Source: Pedococcus_A sp963730585 (GTDB lineage: Bacteria; Actinomycetota; Actinomycetes; Actinomycetales; Dermatophilaceae). Taken from it: a stretch of DNA of 64,000 bases. The stretch is from contig CAVSSL010000010.1 of the NCBI GenBank assembly GCA_963730585.1, forward strand, positions 727,024 to 791,023, written 5' to 3'. Both the position numbers and the translations under genes were made by a program. Shown in pieces: positions 7,743 through 18,444 of this stretch (positions within the stretch are counted from its first letter, which is position 1; every line of letters starts with the position of its first letter). The notes under the pieces are model-generated. The model was not told the origin of the DNA. It did not search any database and saw nothing but the letters and a program-made list of their open reading frames with translations.

Positions 7743-9428
7743 TCAGCTGTCCGAGCCCGGCGCGCGCAACCGGGTCAGGATCAGCAGGCGGTCATCGGCG
7801 GGCTGGGCGTAGGGGTCCTCCTCGCTGGGCCAGCCGACGGCCTTGTCGCTGCGGTAGATGATGCGAGCGGGTGCGTAGATCAGGGACGTGACGGGGTACT
7901 TCGTCATCATCGTCTGGACGAGGTCGCCCACCAGGCGCTTCTGCTCCTCGGGGTCGATGGCGGCGCTCAGCTCCTTGACCGTGGCGTCGGTCTGCGGGTC
8001 GCTCCAGCGCTCGACGTTGGGCAGGATCTCGGTCTTGGTGGGGATCTGGTTCGAGGCCAGCTTGGCGCCGAGGTTCTTGGCCACCTCGCAGCCGCCGTGC
8101 AGGTACTCGAGCATCATCTGGTAGTCGCCCGACTTCTTCTGGGCGTCAACGGACTCCGGTGCGGTCGCAAGGACCTTCGACGTGACGCCGACCTCGTTGA
8201 GGTTGCGCACGATGACGTCGGCAGCGGCCTGGTAGTCGATCCAGCCGGCCTGCACGGTGAAGGTGAGGTTGAGCGGCTGGCCGTCGGGGGTCGTCCGCTT
8301 GCCGTTCGCGCCCTTCTTGTAGCCGGCGGCGTCCAGCATCTGGTTGGCCTTGGCCGCGTCGAACTTCGTGACGGTCTCCTGCTTGGCCAGCTCCTCGGGG
8401 AGCAGCTTGGAGGCCATCGGCAGCTTGAGGCCCGTCTGGCTGGCCGGCTTCATGATCCCGTAGGTCGCCTTGTCGGAGATCTCCTGGCGGTTGATGGCGG
8501 GCGCGATCGCCTCACGGAACTTCGCGTCGTCGAAGGGCTTCTTCTCGACGTTGGGGCTCAGGACCGTGGTGCCGTTCGGGGCGTAGTAGAAGTGGTTGTG
8601 CTTCGGGTCGGCGTCGACGAACGAGCGCTTCGGGTTGGGGATCTCGCCCCAGTAGGCGTCGAGCTGGCCGGAGCGCAGCTTGAGCGAGGCCTGCGCGGCG
8701 TCGTACTGGCCCTCGAGGACGAGCTGCTGGACCTTGACCTTGTCGGCCTGCCAGTACTGCGGGTTGCGCTGCAGCACCAGGCGGCGTCCGTTGTAGCTGC
8801 CGACCGTGAAGGGTCCGGTGCCGACGGGCTTCTTGTCGATGTACTTCGACGGGTCGCCGACCGAGGCGTAGACGTGCTCGGGGAGGATCTGCAGCTTCAC
8901 GAGCTCGTCGAACTTCGGGGCCGCGTTGCCCCCAAAGGCGATCACGACCTTGTTGCCCTCGGCGGTGACCGAGGTGGCTGCAGCGCCGAACGTGTCGGTC
9001 CACAGGCCGGCCCGGTCGATGCTCGGGTACTGCTTGCCGAGGTTCAGGGTGAAGGCGACGTCCTTGGCGGTGAACGGCTTTCCGTCACTCCACTTCACGC
9101 CGTCGCGGATCGTGAAGGTCAGGCCCTTGGCGCCGTCGGTCCACTCGAAGTCGGTGGCGAGCCACGGGGTGATCTCGCACGACAGCCCGTTGCGGATCAT
9201 GAGCGGCTCGTAGAGCCACGTCTTCGTCAGCGCGTTGGGGGAGTAGGGGTTGTAGTCGACGAGACCACCGATCGTGTTCGGCGCGTCGGACGGGAAGGTC
9301 AGCTGCTTGATCATGCCGCCGCCTCCACCGGCTCCTGCCTCCTGGGCGTTCGAGCCGCCCTGACAGGCCGCGAGACCGAACGATGCGCACACCGCCACCG
9401 CGACAACCGAAAAGCGCTTAGTCACCAT
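7743..9428 (-). CDS. Extracellular solute-binding lipoprotein, SBP family 5
   Basis: Family 5 (Dpp/Opp-like) binding protein of about 561 residues. The start at 9428 is chosen because it gives a lipoprotein signal with lipobox LAAC (Cys22) and has GGAGG ten bases upstream. The mature part has the family pattern TFTIRDGVKWSDGKPFTAKD and PVGTGPFTV. It is the first gene of the minus-strand operon (binding protein, two permeases, fused ATPase, LacI). Family 5 proteins bind peptides, nickel or oligosaccharides; divergence from GH94, GH3 and GH35 genes favours an oligosaccharide. Confidence 0.9.
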   Translation of the reverse strand: MVTKRFSVVAVAVCASFGLAACQGGSNAQEAGAGGGGGMIKQLTFPSDAPNTIGGLVDYNPYSPNALTKTWLYEPLMIRNGLSCEITPWLATDFEWTDGAKGLTFTIRDGVKWSDGKPFTAKDVAFTLNLGKQYPSIDRAGLWTDTFGAAATSVTAEGNKVVIAFGGNAAPKFDELVKLQILPEHVYASVGDPSKYIDKKPVGTGPFTVGSYNGRRLVLQRNPQYWQADKVKVQQLVLEGQYDAAQASLKLRSGQLDAYWGEIPNPKRSFVDADPKHNHFYYAPNGTTVLSPNVEKKPFDDAKFREAIAPAINRQEISDKATYGIMKPASQTGLKLPMASKLLPEELAKQETVTKFDAAKANQMLDAAGYKKGANGKRTTPDGQPLNLTFTVQAGWIDYQAAADVIVRNLNEVGVTSKVLATAPESVDAQKKSGDYQMMLEYLHGGCEVAKNLGAKLASNQIPTKTEILPNVERWSDPQTDATVKELSAAIDPEEQKRLVGDLVQTMMTKYPVTSLIYAPARIIYRSDKAVGWPSEEDPYAQPADDRLLILTRLRAPGSDS

Positions 9429-9476
9429 TGACTTGACCTCCGAAGTGGGAATTTCCCGCCACCCTAGGAGCGCCGA

Positions 9477-9490
9477 TGAAAGCGCTGTCA
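9477..9490. promoter_or_regulatory. LacI-type operator 1, over the transporter promoter
   Basis: TGAAAGCGCTGTCA is a near-perfect inverted repeat with the central CG step typical of LacI-family sites. On the minus strand it overlaps a TTGACA -35 box (9486-9491), with CCTAGG at 9463-9468 as a -10 candidate 17 bp away. Binding here would block transcription of the binding-protein operon. Confidence 0.7.
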
Positions 9491-9500
9491 ATGGTCTTGA

Positions 9501-9520
9501 CCATGAAAGTACTTTCATGG
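9501..9520. promoter_or_regulatory. LacI-type operator 2, over the glycosidase promoter
   Basis: CCATGAAAGTACTTTCATGG is a perfect 20-bp palindrome sharing the TGAAAG/CTTTCA half-sites of operator 1, with centres 27 bp apart. It lies just after a plus-strand TTGACC box (9497-9502) and before TTCATATT, that is, within the spacer of a promoter reading into the GH94 gene. Confidence 0.72.
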
Positions 9521-9607
9521 TTCATATTCGTGCTCGGCGTCGAGTTTCATTTATTTACAAGGCTTTCCGGTATGCCCCTACGTCGTGGCCGCTGCTATAC
9601 AACTCCG

Positions 9608-12600
9608 GTGGCCACCCTCCAGACAGCATCCATGACGGGCTCCCGACACACCTTCTCCAACGACGCCGAGATGCGCGCGGTCTTCACCGACAGCGCCGGT
9701 CTCGCCCGACTCGACGCCGGCGAGGTCAGCCTGCTGATGTACCCCTCGGGCGAGCTCGAAGCTGGTCCGGCCAACCTGTTCCTGCGTCGCCTCGAGGAGG
9801 GTCGCGCCCAGTACGTGCCGCTGCTCGGTCCCGAGAGCCCGAGCAGGGTGGGCTGGAGCGCAGAGGGCCCCGTGGTCAGCGGCGTGTGGGAGGGACTGCG
9901 GTATGCCGCGGCGTTCCGCATGGCGTCCGATCGCCCCCTGCTGGTGGTGGACGGTCGAGGTCGAGAACACGACCGGTCAGGAGGCGACCGTCGACGTGGT
10001 CGCGACCCTCGACCCCGCGCTGGCGCCGTACGGGGCCCTGCGCATCAACGAGTTCTACGTCAGCCAGTACCTCGACATCACGCCGGTGGAGACCGCGCGC
10101 CACGGCACCGCCCTGGCGGTTCGCCAGAACATGCCCGGACCCGTGGTGCCCTGGATGGTGTTCTGCTCGCTGAGGGAGGGTGCCTCGTGGGCCACCGACG
10201 CCCTGCAGCTCGTCGGCGACCGGACCGCCGGTGGGCGGTTCAGCGGGCTCGAGTCGATGCGGCTCCCGGCGACGCGGCTCCAGCACGAGCACACCCTCGT
10301 CGCGCTCCAGGACGCGCAGGCCGTGCTGGCACCTGGAGAACGCCTCGCGACGGGGTTCGCCGGTGCCTTCCTTCCCGACCACCCCGCGGCCACCGGGCCT
10401 GAGGACGCCGCCGTGGCCGAGCAGGCGGCCGCGACGGCACTGGCTGCCGACCCTGTCACCGCCCTGCTCGACCTCACCCGCGACGTCTTCGACCGCGAGG
10501 ACGAGGGCGAGCGAGAGGCAGGGGCGGGCGGCCTTTCGCTGTTCACCCACTCACCGGTGGTCCCCCCACGCGAGCTCGACGACGACCGGCTCAGCGCGTT
10601 CGCCGGCGACGCCCGCCGCCTGCACCTCGAGCACGACGGCGAGGGGCGGGCCCTGGCCTGGTTCACGCCGGACGGCGCCCACGTGGTCACCGCCGCCAAG
10701 GAGCGCGTCGTGCTGCGCCCCCACGGCCACGTCCTGCGCACCGGCGACACCCTCGTGCCCGACACCGGCGGCCTCACGTCGACGGCCTGGATGGGCGGCA
10801 CCTTCCACTCACAGGTGACCCGTGGGCACGTCGGCCGTGACCGGCTGCTGTCGACGCGACGGAGCTACCTCGGCCTGCACCGCGCCCAGGGCCTGCGCGT
10901 GTTCGTCGAGGACGCCGACTCGCCGACCGGCTGGGCCCTGCTGGCGACCCCGAGCGCGTGGGCCGTCTCCCCGCAGGAGTGCCGCTGGCTCTACGACGCG
11001 GCGTGGGGCAGCCTCGAGGTCACCGCTTCTGCGCCCACCACGGCCGACGAGCTCGGGCTCGGCGTGCGCTGGCTGGACGGCCGCCCGCGGCGGCTCCTCG
11101 TCGCCCTCAACGTCGCTGTCGGCGACGACGGCCAGGCGCCTGTGCCCCTGGACCTCACCCCGGGCAGCGGTTCGGTGGAGAACGGCCTGGTGGAGGTGCG
11201 CGGCGAAGGGCTGGCCCTGACCCTCCGCGTCCGGCAGGGCGACCTCGAGTCCGCCGACGGGGACCGGCCGCTGTTCACCGACGGGGAGTCCCGCGGACTG
11301 CCCTGGGTCTGCCTGACGACGTCACCCGCCGACCTCCTCGATCTCACCCTCACCGTGCCCGCCCGGCCGGCCGAGCAGGAGGACCGCGCGGCGGGCCACC
11401 GGCACCTCGGCGACTCGTGGCACGCAGCCGTGCCCCGCGGCATACGGATCACGCCTGCCGCCGGCTCGGCGCTCGAGGAGGAGGTCGGGCGCCTCGACGC
11501 CGTGCTCCCGTGGTTCGCGCAGAACGCGCTGGTGCACTACCTGTCCCCGCGCGGGCTGGAGCAGTACTCCGGCGGCGCCTGGGGGACCCGCGACGTGTGC
11601 CAGGGGCCCGTCGGGATCCTCACGGCGCTGGGGCGGACCGACGAGCTGCGGGAGGTGCTGCTGCGCGTCCTGCGGGCCCAGAACGCCCGGGGTGACTGGC
11701 CGCAGGCCTTCGAGTTCCTGCCGCCCCTGCCGGTCTCGGGCCAGCACGACTCCCACGGCGACGTGGTCTTCTGGCCGGTGCTCGCCGTGGGTGACTACCT
11801 CCAGACCACCGCCGACGCCTCGCTCCTGGGGGAGCTGCTGCCCTTCGTCGGGGATGACGGCCTGGCCGCGCCCGCGACGGTGTTCGAGCACCTCGCCCGG
11901 GCCCTCGCCCGCATCCGTGACATGCGCGTGCCCGGCACCGCGCTCCCGGCCTACGGTCACGGCGACTGGAACGACTCGCTGCAACCAGCCGACCCACGGC
12001 TGGCGGCGCAGATGGTCTCGACGTGGACAACCGTGCTGCTCGTCCAGTCGCTGCGTTCTCTGGCCGCGGGGCTCCGCACGTGCGGGGCCGGCGGTGACGT
12101 CGCGGACGAGGCCGCAGCCCTGGCCGGTGCCGCCCACGAGGCGCTCACGTCCGAGCTGCTGGTCGACGGGGTGCTGCCCGGCTACGTCGTCATCGACGGC
12201 GACAGCCGCGAGCCGCTCGTGCACCCCAGCGACCGGCGCACCGGCCTCACCTACGGCGTGCTGCCGTGGATCCACGCCATCAGCAGCGACCTGCTCTCGC
12301 CGCAGGACGCCCGGCACCACCTCGACCTGCTCCACCAGCACCTGCTCGGCCCCGACGGCGCACGGCTCTTCGACCGCCCCGTCGCCTACGCGGGCGGCCC
12401 CATGACCGTCTTCCAGCGGGCGGAGTCGAGCACGTTCTGGGGCAGGGAGATCGGCCTGATGTACATGCACGCGCACCTGCGGTATGCCGAGGCGCTGGCA
12501 CGGGTGGGCGAGGCGGAACGGCTGTTCGAAGCCTTGCAGCTGGCCAACCCGGTCGGCGTCACCGACCGCATCGCCCAGGCGAGGCCGCGGCAGAGCACCA

Positions 12601-13050
12601 CCTACTTCTCCTCCTCCGACGGGGTCTTCGCCGACCGTCACGACGCCTCGGAGCGTTACGACGCCCTCATGCGCGGCCAGGTGCCGCTGGAGGGTGGGTG
12701 GCGCGTCTACTCCTCGGGGCCTGGCCTGTTCCTCCGGCTCGTCACCGAGACGCTGCTCGGCGTCCGCCTCCGCGGCGACCGGGTCGAGCTCGACCCGGTG
12801 CTCGACCCCCGGCTCGACGGCCTCACCGTCCGTATGCCGTTGGGAGACAGGCGCCTCGAGGTCACCTTCCGGGTCGGGCGCCGGGGCCACGGGGTGTCGC
12901 GCGTCGTCGCAGACGGGCGCGACCTCCGTCTGACCCCTTTGGAGAACCCCTACCGGGAGGCCGGCGTCTCTGTCGCCCTCGCTGACGTGACCGCCCGCCG
13001 ACGGCACCTCCGACGGCGCCGTCGTGGCCCTCACCGTGGAGACCGCATGA
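9608..13050 (+). CDS. GH94-family phosphorylase, probable 1,2-beta-oligoglucan phosphorylase (two apparent frameshifts)
   Basis: Inverting glycoside phosphorylase that would split a beta-glucan with phosphate to give glucose 1-phosphate. The catalytic-acid motif GHGDWNDS lies in the (alpha/alpha)6 domain, with WGTRDVCQG and FWGREIGLMYMHAHLRYAEA nearby. Corrected length is about 1147 residues, much longer than cellobiose phosphorylase (about 820) and close to 1,2-beta-oligoglucan phosphorylase. Single extra bases near 9952 and 12994 split the frame; the second correction ends in ALTVETA and TGA 13048-13050, overlapping the next ATG. The GTG at 9608 follows a TATACA box by six bases, so it may be leaderless; an ATG at 9632 is the alternative. 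Subfamily assignment is inferred from length and neighbours. Confidence 0.8.
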
Positions 13051-15215
13051 CATCCCAGCACCGCCCCTGGCTCGACGCCGCCCTCCCCGTCGCCGAGCGC
13101 GTCGAGTCGCTCATGGGTCAGATGACCTTGGAGGAGAAGGTGGGCCAGACCCACCAGGTCGCGAACATCCACCCGGACGACGATGCGCAGCTGCTCCGCA
13201 GCGGGAGCATCGGCTCCAGCCTCTTCGCCAGCGGCGCCACCGGGGGCAACGAGCGCGACGAGGGCGTGCTGGCCTACAACATCGACGCCGCCCAGCGGCA
13301 CGCCGTCGAGGGCAGTCGGCTCGGCATCCCGGTGCTGTTCGGCCGCGACGTCATCCACGGCCACCGCACCGTGTTCCCCATCCCGCTCGGGATCGCGGCG
13401 GCCTGGGACGAGCAGCTGGCCGAGCGCGCTGCGACGATCGCGGCCCACGAGGCCGTCGTCGACGGTGTCGCCTGGACCTTCGCGCCGATGGTCGACATCT
13501 CGGAGGAGCCCCGCTGGGGTCGGGTCGCCGAGTCGCTCGGGGAGACACCCGTGCTGAGTGGCCGCCTCGCCGCCGCGATGGTGCGCGGGTTCCAGGGCGA
13601 CGACCCCGGTCATCCCGACCGGATCGCCGCGTGCGCCAAGCACTTCGCGGGCTACGGACTCGCCGCCGGCGGCCGTGACTACGACACGGTGTCGGTGGGT
13701 GAGAACACCCTGCGCAACCTGCACCTGCGTCCCTTCAAGGCAGCCGTCGACGCCGGCGTGACGACGGTCATGGCCGCGTTCAACGACGTCGACGGCATCC
13801 CCATGCACGCCCACCGCCACCTCCTGCGCGACGTCCTGAAGGGGGAGTGGGGTTTCGAGGGTGTCGTGGTCGCCGACTGGAACGGCGTCGGCCAGCTGGT
13901 CAACCAGGGCGTGGCCGCGGACCTCCGGGACGCGACCCGGCAGGCGATCGAGGCCGGGGTCGACCTCGACATGTGCTCCGGCGGGTACTCCGACCCACCT
14001 GGCCGACCTCGTCCGCGAGGGCGAGGTCGCCCAGGACGTGCTCGACGACGCGGTGCGGCGGGTCCTGGCGCTGAAGTTCCGTCTCGGCCTGTTCGAGCGG
14101 CCCTACGCCGGCGAGCCGACGCGCAGCAACGCACCCACCGCGAAGACCCGCGAGGTCGCACGCGCCGCCGCGCGGGCGGCGCACGTGCTCGTGTCGAACA
14201 ACGGGGTGCTGCCGCTCGGCCCGGACTGCGGCACCGTGCACCTCAGCGGCCCCTTCGCCGAGGAGGGCGAGGCGCTGCTCGGCACCTGGACGCTCGACGG
14301 CAGGGGCGAGGACGTCGTCAGCCCGGCGACGGCCTTCCGCGAGCGGCTCGGGGCGGAGCGGTTGCTGGTCAGCGACGGACGGTTCAGCGACCGCTCGGTG
14401 CAGCAGACCCGCAACGCCGACGTCACCGTGGCGGTCATCGGCGAGCACTCGTGGCGCTCGGGGGAGGCCAACTCGGTCAGCGACATCGGCCTGCCGGCCG
14501 GACAGCTCGACGCCCTGCGCCAGCTCGCCCGGCTCGGCAAGCCCCTCGTCGCGGCGGTCTACACCGGCCGGCCACTCGAGCTCGGTGAGGTGATGGACGT
14601 CGCCGACGCGGTGCTGGTGGTCTGGCACCCGGGGGTCGAGGCAGGAAACGCGTTGGCGGACATCGTCTTCGGCGACGTCAGCCCCCACGGGCGCCTGCCG
14701 ATGACGTTCCCGCTCACCACCGGTCACATCCCGACGAGCACGCACCAGCGCCCCACCGGTCGCCTCATCGAGCGGCACGAGGACCAGCGGCTCGGCCGCT
14801 ACCTCGACGACCTCGTCTTCCCGAGGCTGCCGTTCGGGCACGGGCTCTCCTACACGACGTTCGACTACGCCGAGCCGCGCCTGTCGGGCTCGCAGCCTGA
14901 GCCGGTCGGGCGGCTCGGTCGAGCTGCAGGTCGAGGTGACGAACACCGGCGACCGCGCCCGGCCGCGAGGTCGTGCAGCTGTACTTCCGCGACCCGGTCG
15001 CCGAGGTCACGCGGCCGCTCGTCGAGCTGACCGACTGGGCCGTGCTCGACCTCGCCCCGGGCGAGAAGGGCACGGCCGAGTTCAGCGTCACCGCAGAGCA
15101 GTTCGCCTACTTCGGGCGCGACAACACCGCGCGGGTCGACGCCGGCGAGATCGTCCTGCAGGTGGGGCCCGACGCCCTCACCGGTGCCCGCACCAGCCTG
15201 ACCATCACCGACTGA
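13047..15215 (+). CDS. GH3 beta-glucosidase (three apparent frameshifts)
   Basis: Retaining exo-beta-glucosidase of about 722 residues after correction. Domain 1 contains FAPMVDISEEPRWGRVAES and KHFAGYG, and the nucleophile aspartate is in GVVVADWNGV. Domain 2 includes the LPLSFPLTTGH-like stretch (LPMTFPLTTGHIP) and FGHGLSYTTFDY, followed by a fibronectin-like C-terminal domain. Extra single bases near 13990, 14893 and 14962 move the frame; translation across all three restores the complete family pattern. The ATG overlaps the phosphorylase stop (ATGA). It would release glucose from oligosaccharides imported by the divergent transporter. An inactive allele is possible if the frameshifts are real. 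Confidence 0.82.
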
Positions 15216-15227
15216 GAGAAGGTCCTC

Positions 15228-17643
15228 GTGATCGAGTACCGCGACAAGCAGCTCCTCATCGACGGCGAGCCCCGCGTGGTCATGGCCGGCGAGATCCACT
15301 ACTTCCGCGTCGCCCGCGAGGAGTGGGAACAGCGGATCCTGCTGCTCAAGGACGCCGGCTGCAACGCCGTCGCCTCCTACATCCCCTGGCTCTTCCACGA
15401 GCTGCCCGACGGCTCCATCGACGTCACCGGCGCCACCCGGCCCGAGCGCGACGTGGCTGCCTTCATCGACCTGTGCCGCGACCACGGCCTGTGGTTCATC
15501 GCCCGGCCCGGTCCGTTCGTGATGGCGGAGCTCAAGAACGAGGGCCTGCCCTACCGGCTCTACACCGAGCACCCCGAGATCGTGCCCTCTGGCTGGGACG
15601 GCGCACCCGCACCCTCGCGCACGGTCGACTACCTCGCGCCGGCCTACCTCGCCGAGTGCGAGCGCTGGTATGCCGCCGTCGTGCCGCTGCTCGCCGAGCG
15701 CCTCCAGCCCCGAGGCGGCAACGTCATCGCCGTCCAGCTCGACAACGAGGTCGGCATGCTGGCCTGGGTCACCAACACTCCTGACCTGACCGACCACCTG
15801 GTCGCCGACTTCGGCGCTTGGGTGCGCGCCCGGCGCGGGCAGGCCGGGAGCAGCGAGCCCGCGGCATACCCGGTGGAGCCCGGCAGCGAAGCCTGGCCGA
15901 GTGCGGTCCGGTCACCGCAGGAGGCCTGGGCCGGCGCACTGCGGGTCGACCTCGCACACTTCATGCGCGACCGGTTCCGTCGCTACGTCGAGGCCCTGCG
16001 CGCCATGGCCGAGCGCAGCGGCGTGGACGGGGTTCCCTTCCTCGTCAACATCCACGGCACCGAGGGCGGCAGCGGGGAGTCGTTCCCCATCGGCATCAGC
16101 CAGCTGGTCGACACGTATGCCGGTGTGCCCGGCGTGCTCTCCGGCTCCGACCACTACATGGGTGACATGACCATGGCCACGACGACGGACCTCTACGTCA
16201 TCAACGCCTTCATGGACGCCGTGCACGACGCCGACCAGCCCACGACGTCCCTGGAGTTCGAGGCGGGCTCGGGTGACTACGGCGGCGGGCTCGACCAGCA
16301 GTACGACCCGGCGGCGGTCGACCTCAAGACGAGACGCTCTGTGGCGCAGGGGAACCGGCTCATCAACTACTACCTGTTCGCCGGCGGCATCAACCCGCAC
16401 CTCGACGAGCCGGTCGGCGACGGCAACGACCGGATCAGCTTCACGGGGGAGCGGCACGGAACCGCAGCGCCGGTGGGGCCCGAGGGCCAGCGCGGCATGA
16501 CCTACGCCAGCACCTCGGCCGCGGTCCACGCGGTGAACGTCCACGAACGCTGGCTGGCGCGCATGCGTGAGGACCACGACCCCGTGCAGCTCGGGTTCGT
16601 GCTCGACCACTACGCCACGGAGTACCACCACCCCGGCAGCCCGCTGATGGAGGAGGTGGTGTCCGACCTGCGCGCCCACCGGGGCGCCGGCCAGCGTCGG
16701 GCGCTGGTGCGGTCACTGCTGCTCGACGGCTACCGCTTCCCGGCCGTGCACCTCCAGCGCGACGAGCCCGACGGTGTGGTGCTGCTGGCGACGGGCCGCC
16801 ACCTCGGCGAGGAGGTGCAGCAACGGCTGGTGCGGCACCTGCGGGGCGGCGGCGGCCTGCTGCTCCTCGGCCGGCTGCCGGACCGCGACCTGCTGGGCCG
16901 ACCCTGCACGGTGCTCGCCGACGCCCTCGGGATCAAGGCCGGCGAGGTCGTCCGCGACAGCGGCCACTACTACCCCTCCGCGGTCGCCCACGGCTGGGCG
17001 TCGCCCTGGCCGGAGACTCGGGTCGGCTGGCGCCAGGAGCTCGTGCCTTCCTCCGGCGAGGTCGTGCTGACCGACGTCACGGGGGCGGTGTGCGGTGTCG
17101 ACGTGCCCCTCGGTGACGGCCGGGCCGTGCTGCTCACTGCCGAGCTGCCGTCGCAGCCCGGTGCTGTTCGGCCGGGCGCTGCGCCGGCTCGGGGTGCAGC
17201 CTGGGTTGAGCGTGCAGGCTGACGTGCCAGGGGTTTTCGCGACGACGACCTCGACCGCGGACGGCCAGCGGCTGCTGCACGTCACCAACACCACGGGGCA
17301 CCGGCCGGTGGTCGACCTCGCCCTGGACGGCGAGCCACTCAACCACGGCGTGCCGCTCCGGGTGCCGCCGCGCAGCGGCCACATGCTCGCCCTCGGGCTC
17401 GACACCGACCTCGGCCGCATCGAGTGGGCCAGCGCCGAGCTCGCCGAGGTCGGCGACGACCGGCTGGGCTTCCACCCCGGCCTCGGGCACGAGGAGGACG
17501 AGGCCGGCACCGTGGTCGTGCTCTCCGGCAGTACGCCGGTGCGGCCAGACCCGGCCTACGTGGTGGAGCAGGACGGCGGACGGCAGGTCGTGCGCACCGT
17601 GCCCGGCTCGGCGCCCGACCGGCTGGTCATCCGCTTCGCGTGA
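15228..17643 (+). CDS. GH35-family beta-galactosidase-like glycosidase (one apparent frameshift)
   Basis: Family 35 glycosidase of about 804 residues. The N-terminal barrel opens with LLIDGEPRVVMAGEIHYFR, followed by LLKDAGCNAVASYIPWLFHE and FIARPGPFVMAELKNEGLP, typical of GH35. The acid/base region is VIAVQLDNEVG, and LEFEAGSGD is a plausible nucleophile region. An extra base near 17156 breaks the frame; the other frame continues with PVLFGRALRRLG and ends at 17643. The GTG start at 15228 has GAGAAGG upstream and lies 12 bases after the GH3 stop. GH35 proteins are usually beta-galactosidases, but in this operon another beta-glycosidic specificity is possible. Confidence 0.82.
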
Positions 17644-17651
17644 CGACCGCT

Positions 17652-17682
17652 CGGGGTGGGGGCGCCGGAAGCTCCCACCCCG
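17652..17682. terminator. Hairpin between convergent genes
   Basis: CGGGGTGGG pairs exactly with CCCACCCCG across a 13-base loop. It sits between the GH35 stop and the SDR stop. No T-run is present, as is common in actinobacterial terminators. Confidence 0.6.
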
Positions 17683-17691
17683 GCTGTGCGG

Positions 17692-18444
17692 TCAGGGCTC
17701 CCGGTGCACCTTGTGCGGCGCCGCCTGCACCCGCGGCTTGATGACGAGCAGGTCGACGTTGACGTGGGCCGGGCGGGTTGCCATCCACACGATCGCGTCG
17801 GCGATGTCGTCGGCCACGAGGGGCTGGGGCACACCGGCATACACCTTCTCGGCGCGTTCCTGGTCGCCGCGGAACCGGGTGAGGGAGAAGCCCTCGGTGC
17901 GCACCATGCCGGGCGCGATCTCGGTGATGCGCACCGGCTGGTCGACGAGCTCGAGGCGCAGCGTCTCGGTCATCACGGCCAGGGCGTGCTTGGCGGCGGT
18001 GTAGCCACCGCCTCCCTCGTAGGCCGTGCGGCCGGCGATGCTGCCGACGTTGACGATGATCCCCTCGCCGCTGGCCTTGAGGGCCGGCAGCAGGGCCTGG
18101 GTGACCTGCAGGGTGCCGATGACGTTGACCTCGTACATCGCCCGCCAGTCCTCGACGCGGGCTTCCTCGACGGACTCGAGGCCGAAGGCGCCGCCGGCGT
18201 TGTTGACCAGCACGTCGAGCCGGTCGCCGACCGCTTCAGCGAGGCGCCGCACGTCGTCGGGGTCGGTCACGTCGCACACCACCGCGACGCCCCCGATCTC
18301 GTCGGCGAGCTTCTCGATGCGCTGCGGCCGCCGGGCGGCGCAGACGACCTCGTAGCCGGCGGCGGCGAGCTGGCGGGCGGTGGCCTCGCCGATGCCGCTG
18401 CTGGCGCCGGTGACGACGGCGGTCTTCCTGGGGCTGGTGCTCAC
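17692..18444 (-). CDS. SDR-family oxidoreductase (NADP-dependent serine dehydrogenase/YdfG-like)
   Basis: Short-chain dehydrogenase of 250 residues with one Rossmann domain. The cofactor motif TGASSGIG, the NNAGG motif and the catalytic YTAAK (preceded by NVGSIAG) are all present. The C-terminal PLVADDIADAIVWMATRPAHVN is characteristic of the YdfG/serine 3-dehydrogenase-like subgroup. The GTG at 18442-18444 overlaps the stop of the upstream gene (GTGA), so the two are co-transcribed. The physiological substrate cannot be read from the sequence. Confidence 0.88.
   Translation of the reverse strand: MSTSPRKTAVVTGASSGIGEATARQLAAAGYEVVCAARRPQRIEKLADEIGGVAVVCDVTDPDDVRRLAEAVGDRLDVLVNNAGGAFGLESVEEARVEDWRAMYEVNVIGTLQVTQALLPALKASGEGIIVNVGSIAGRTAYEGGGGYTAAKHALAVMTETLRLELVDQPVRITEIAPGMVRTEGFSLTRFRGDQERAEKVYAGVPQPLVADDIADAIVWMATRPAHVNVDLLVIKPRVQAAPHKVHREP

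Noticed and set aside
7152..9431. Plus-strand open frame of about 759 codons
   Set aside because: It is antisense to the binding-protein gene, whose lipobox, ribosome site and family motifs are clear. Long antisense frames are expected at this GC content.
11322..13820. Minus-strand open frame of about 832 codons
   Set aside because: It is antisense to the GH94 and GH3 genes and shows no recognisable motif.
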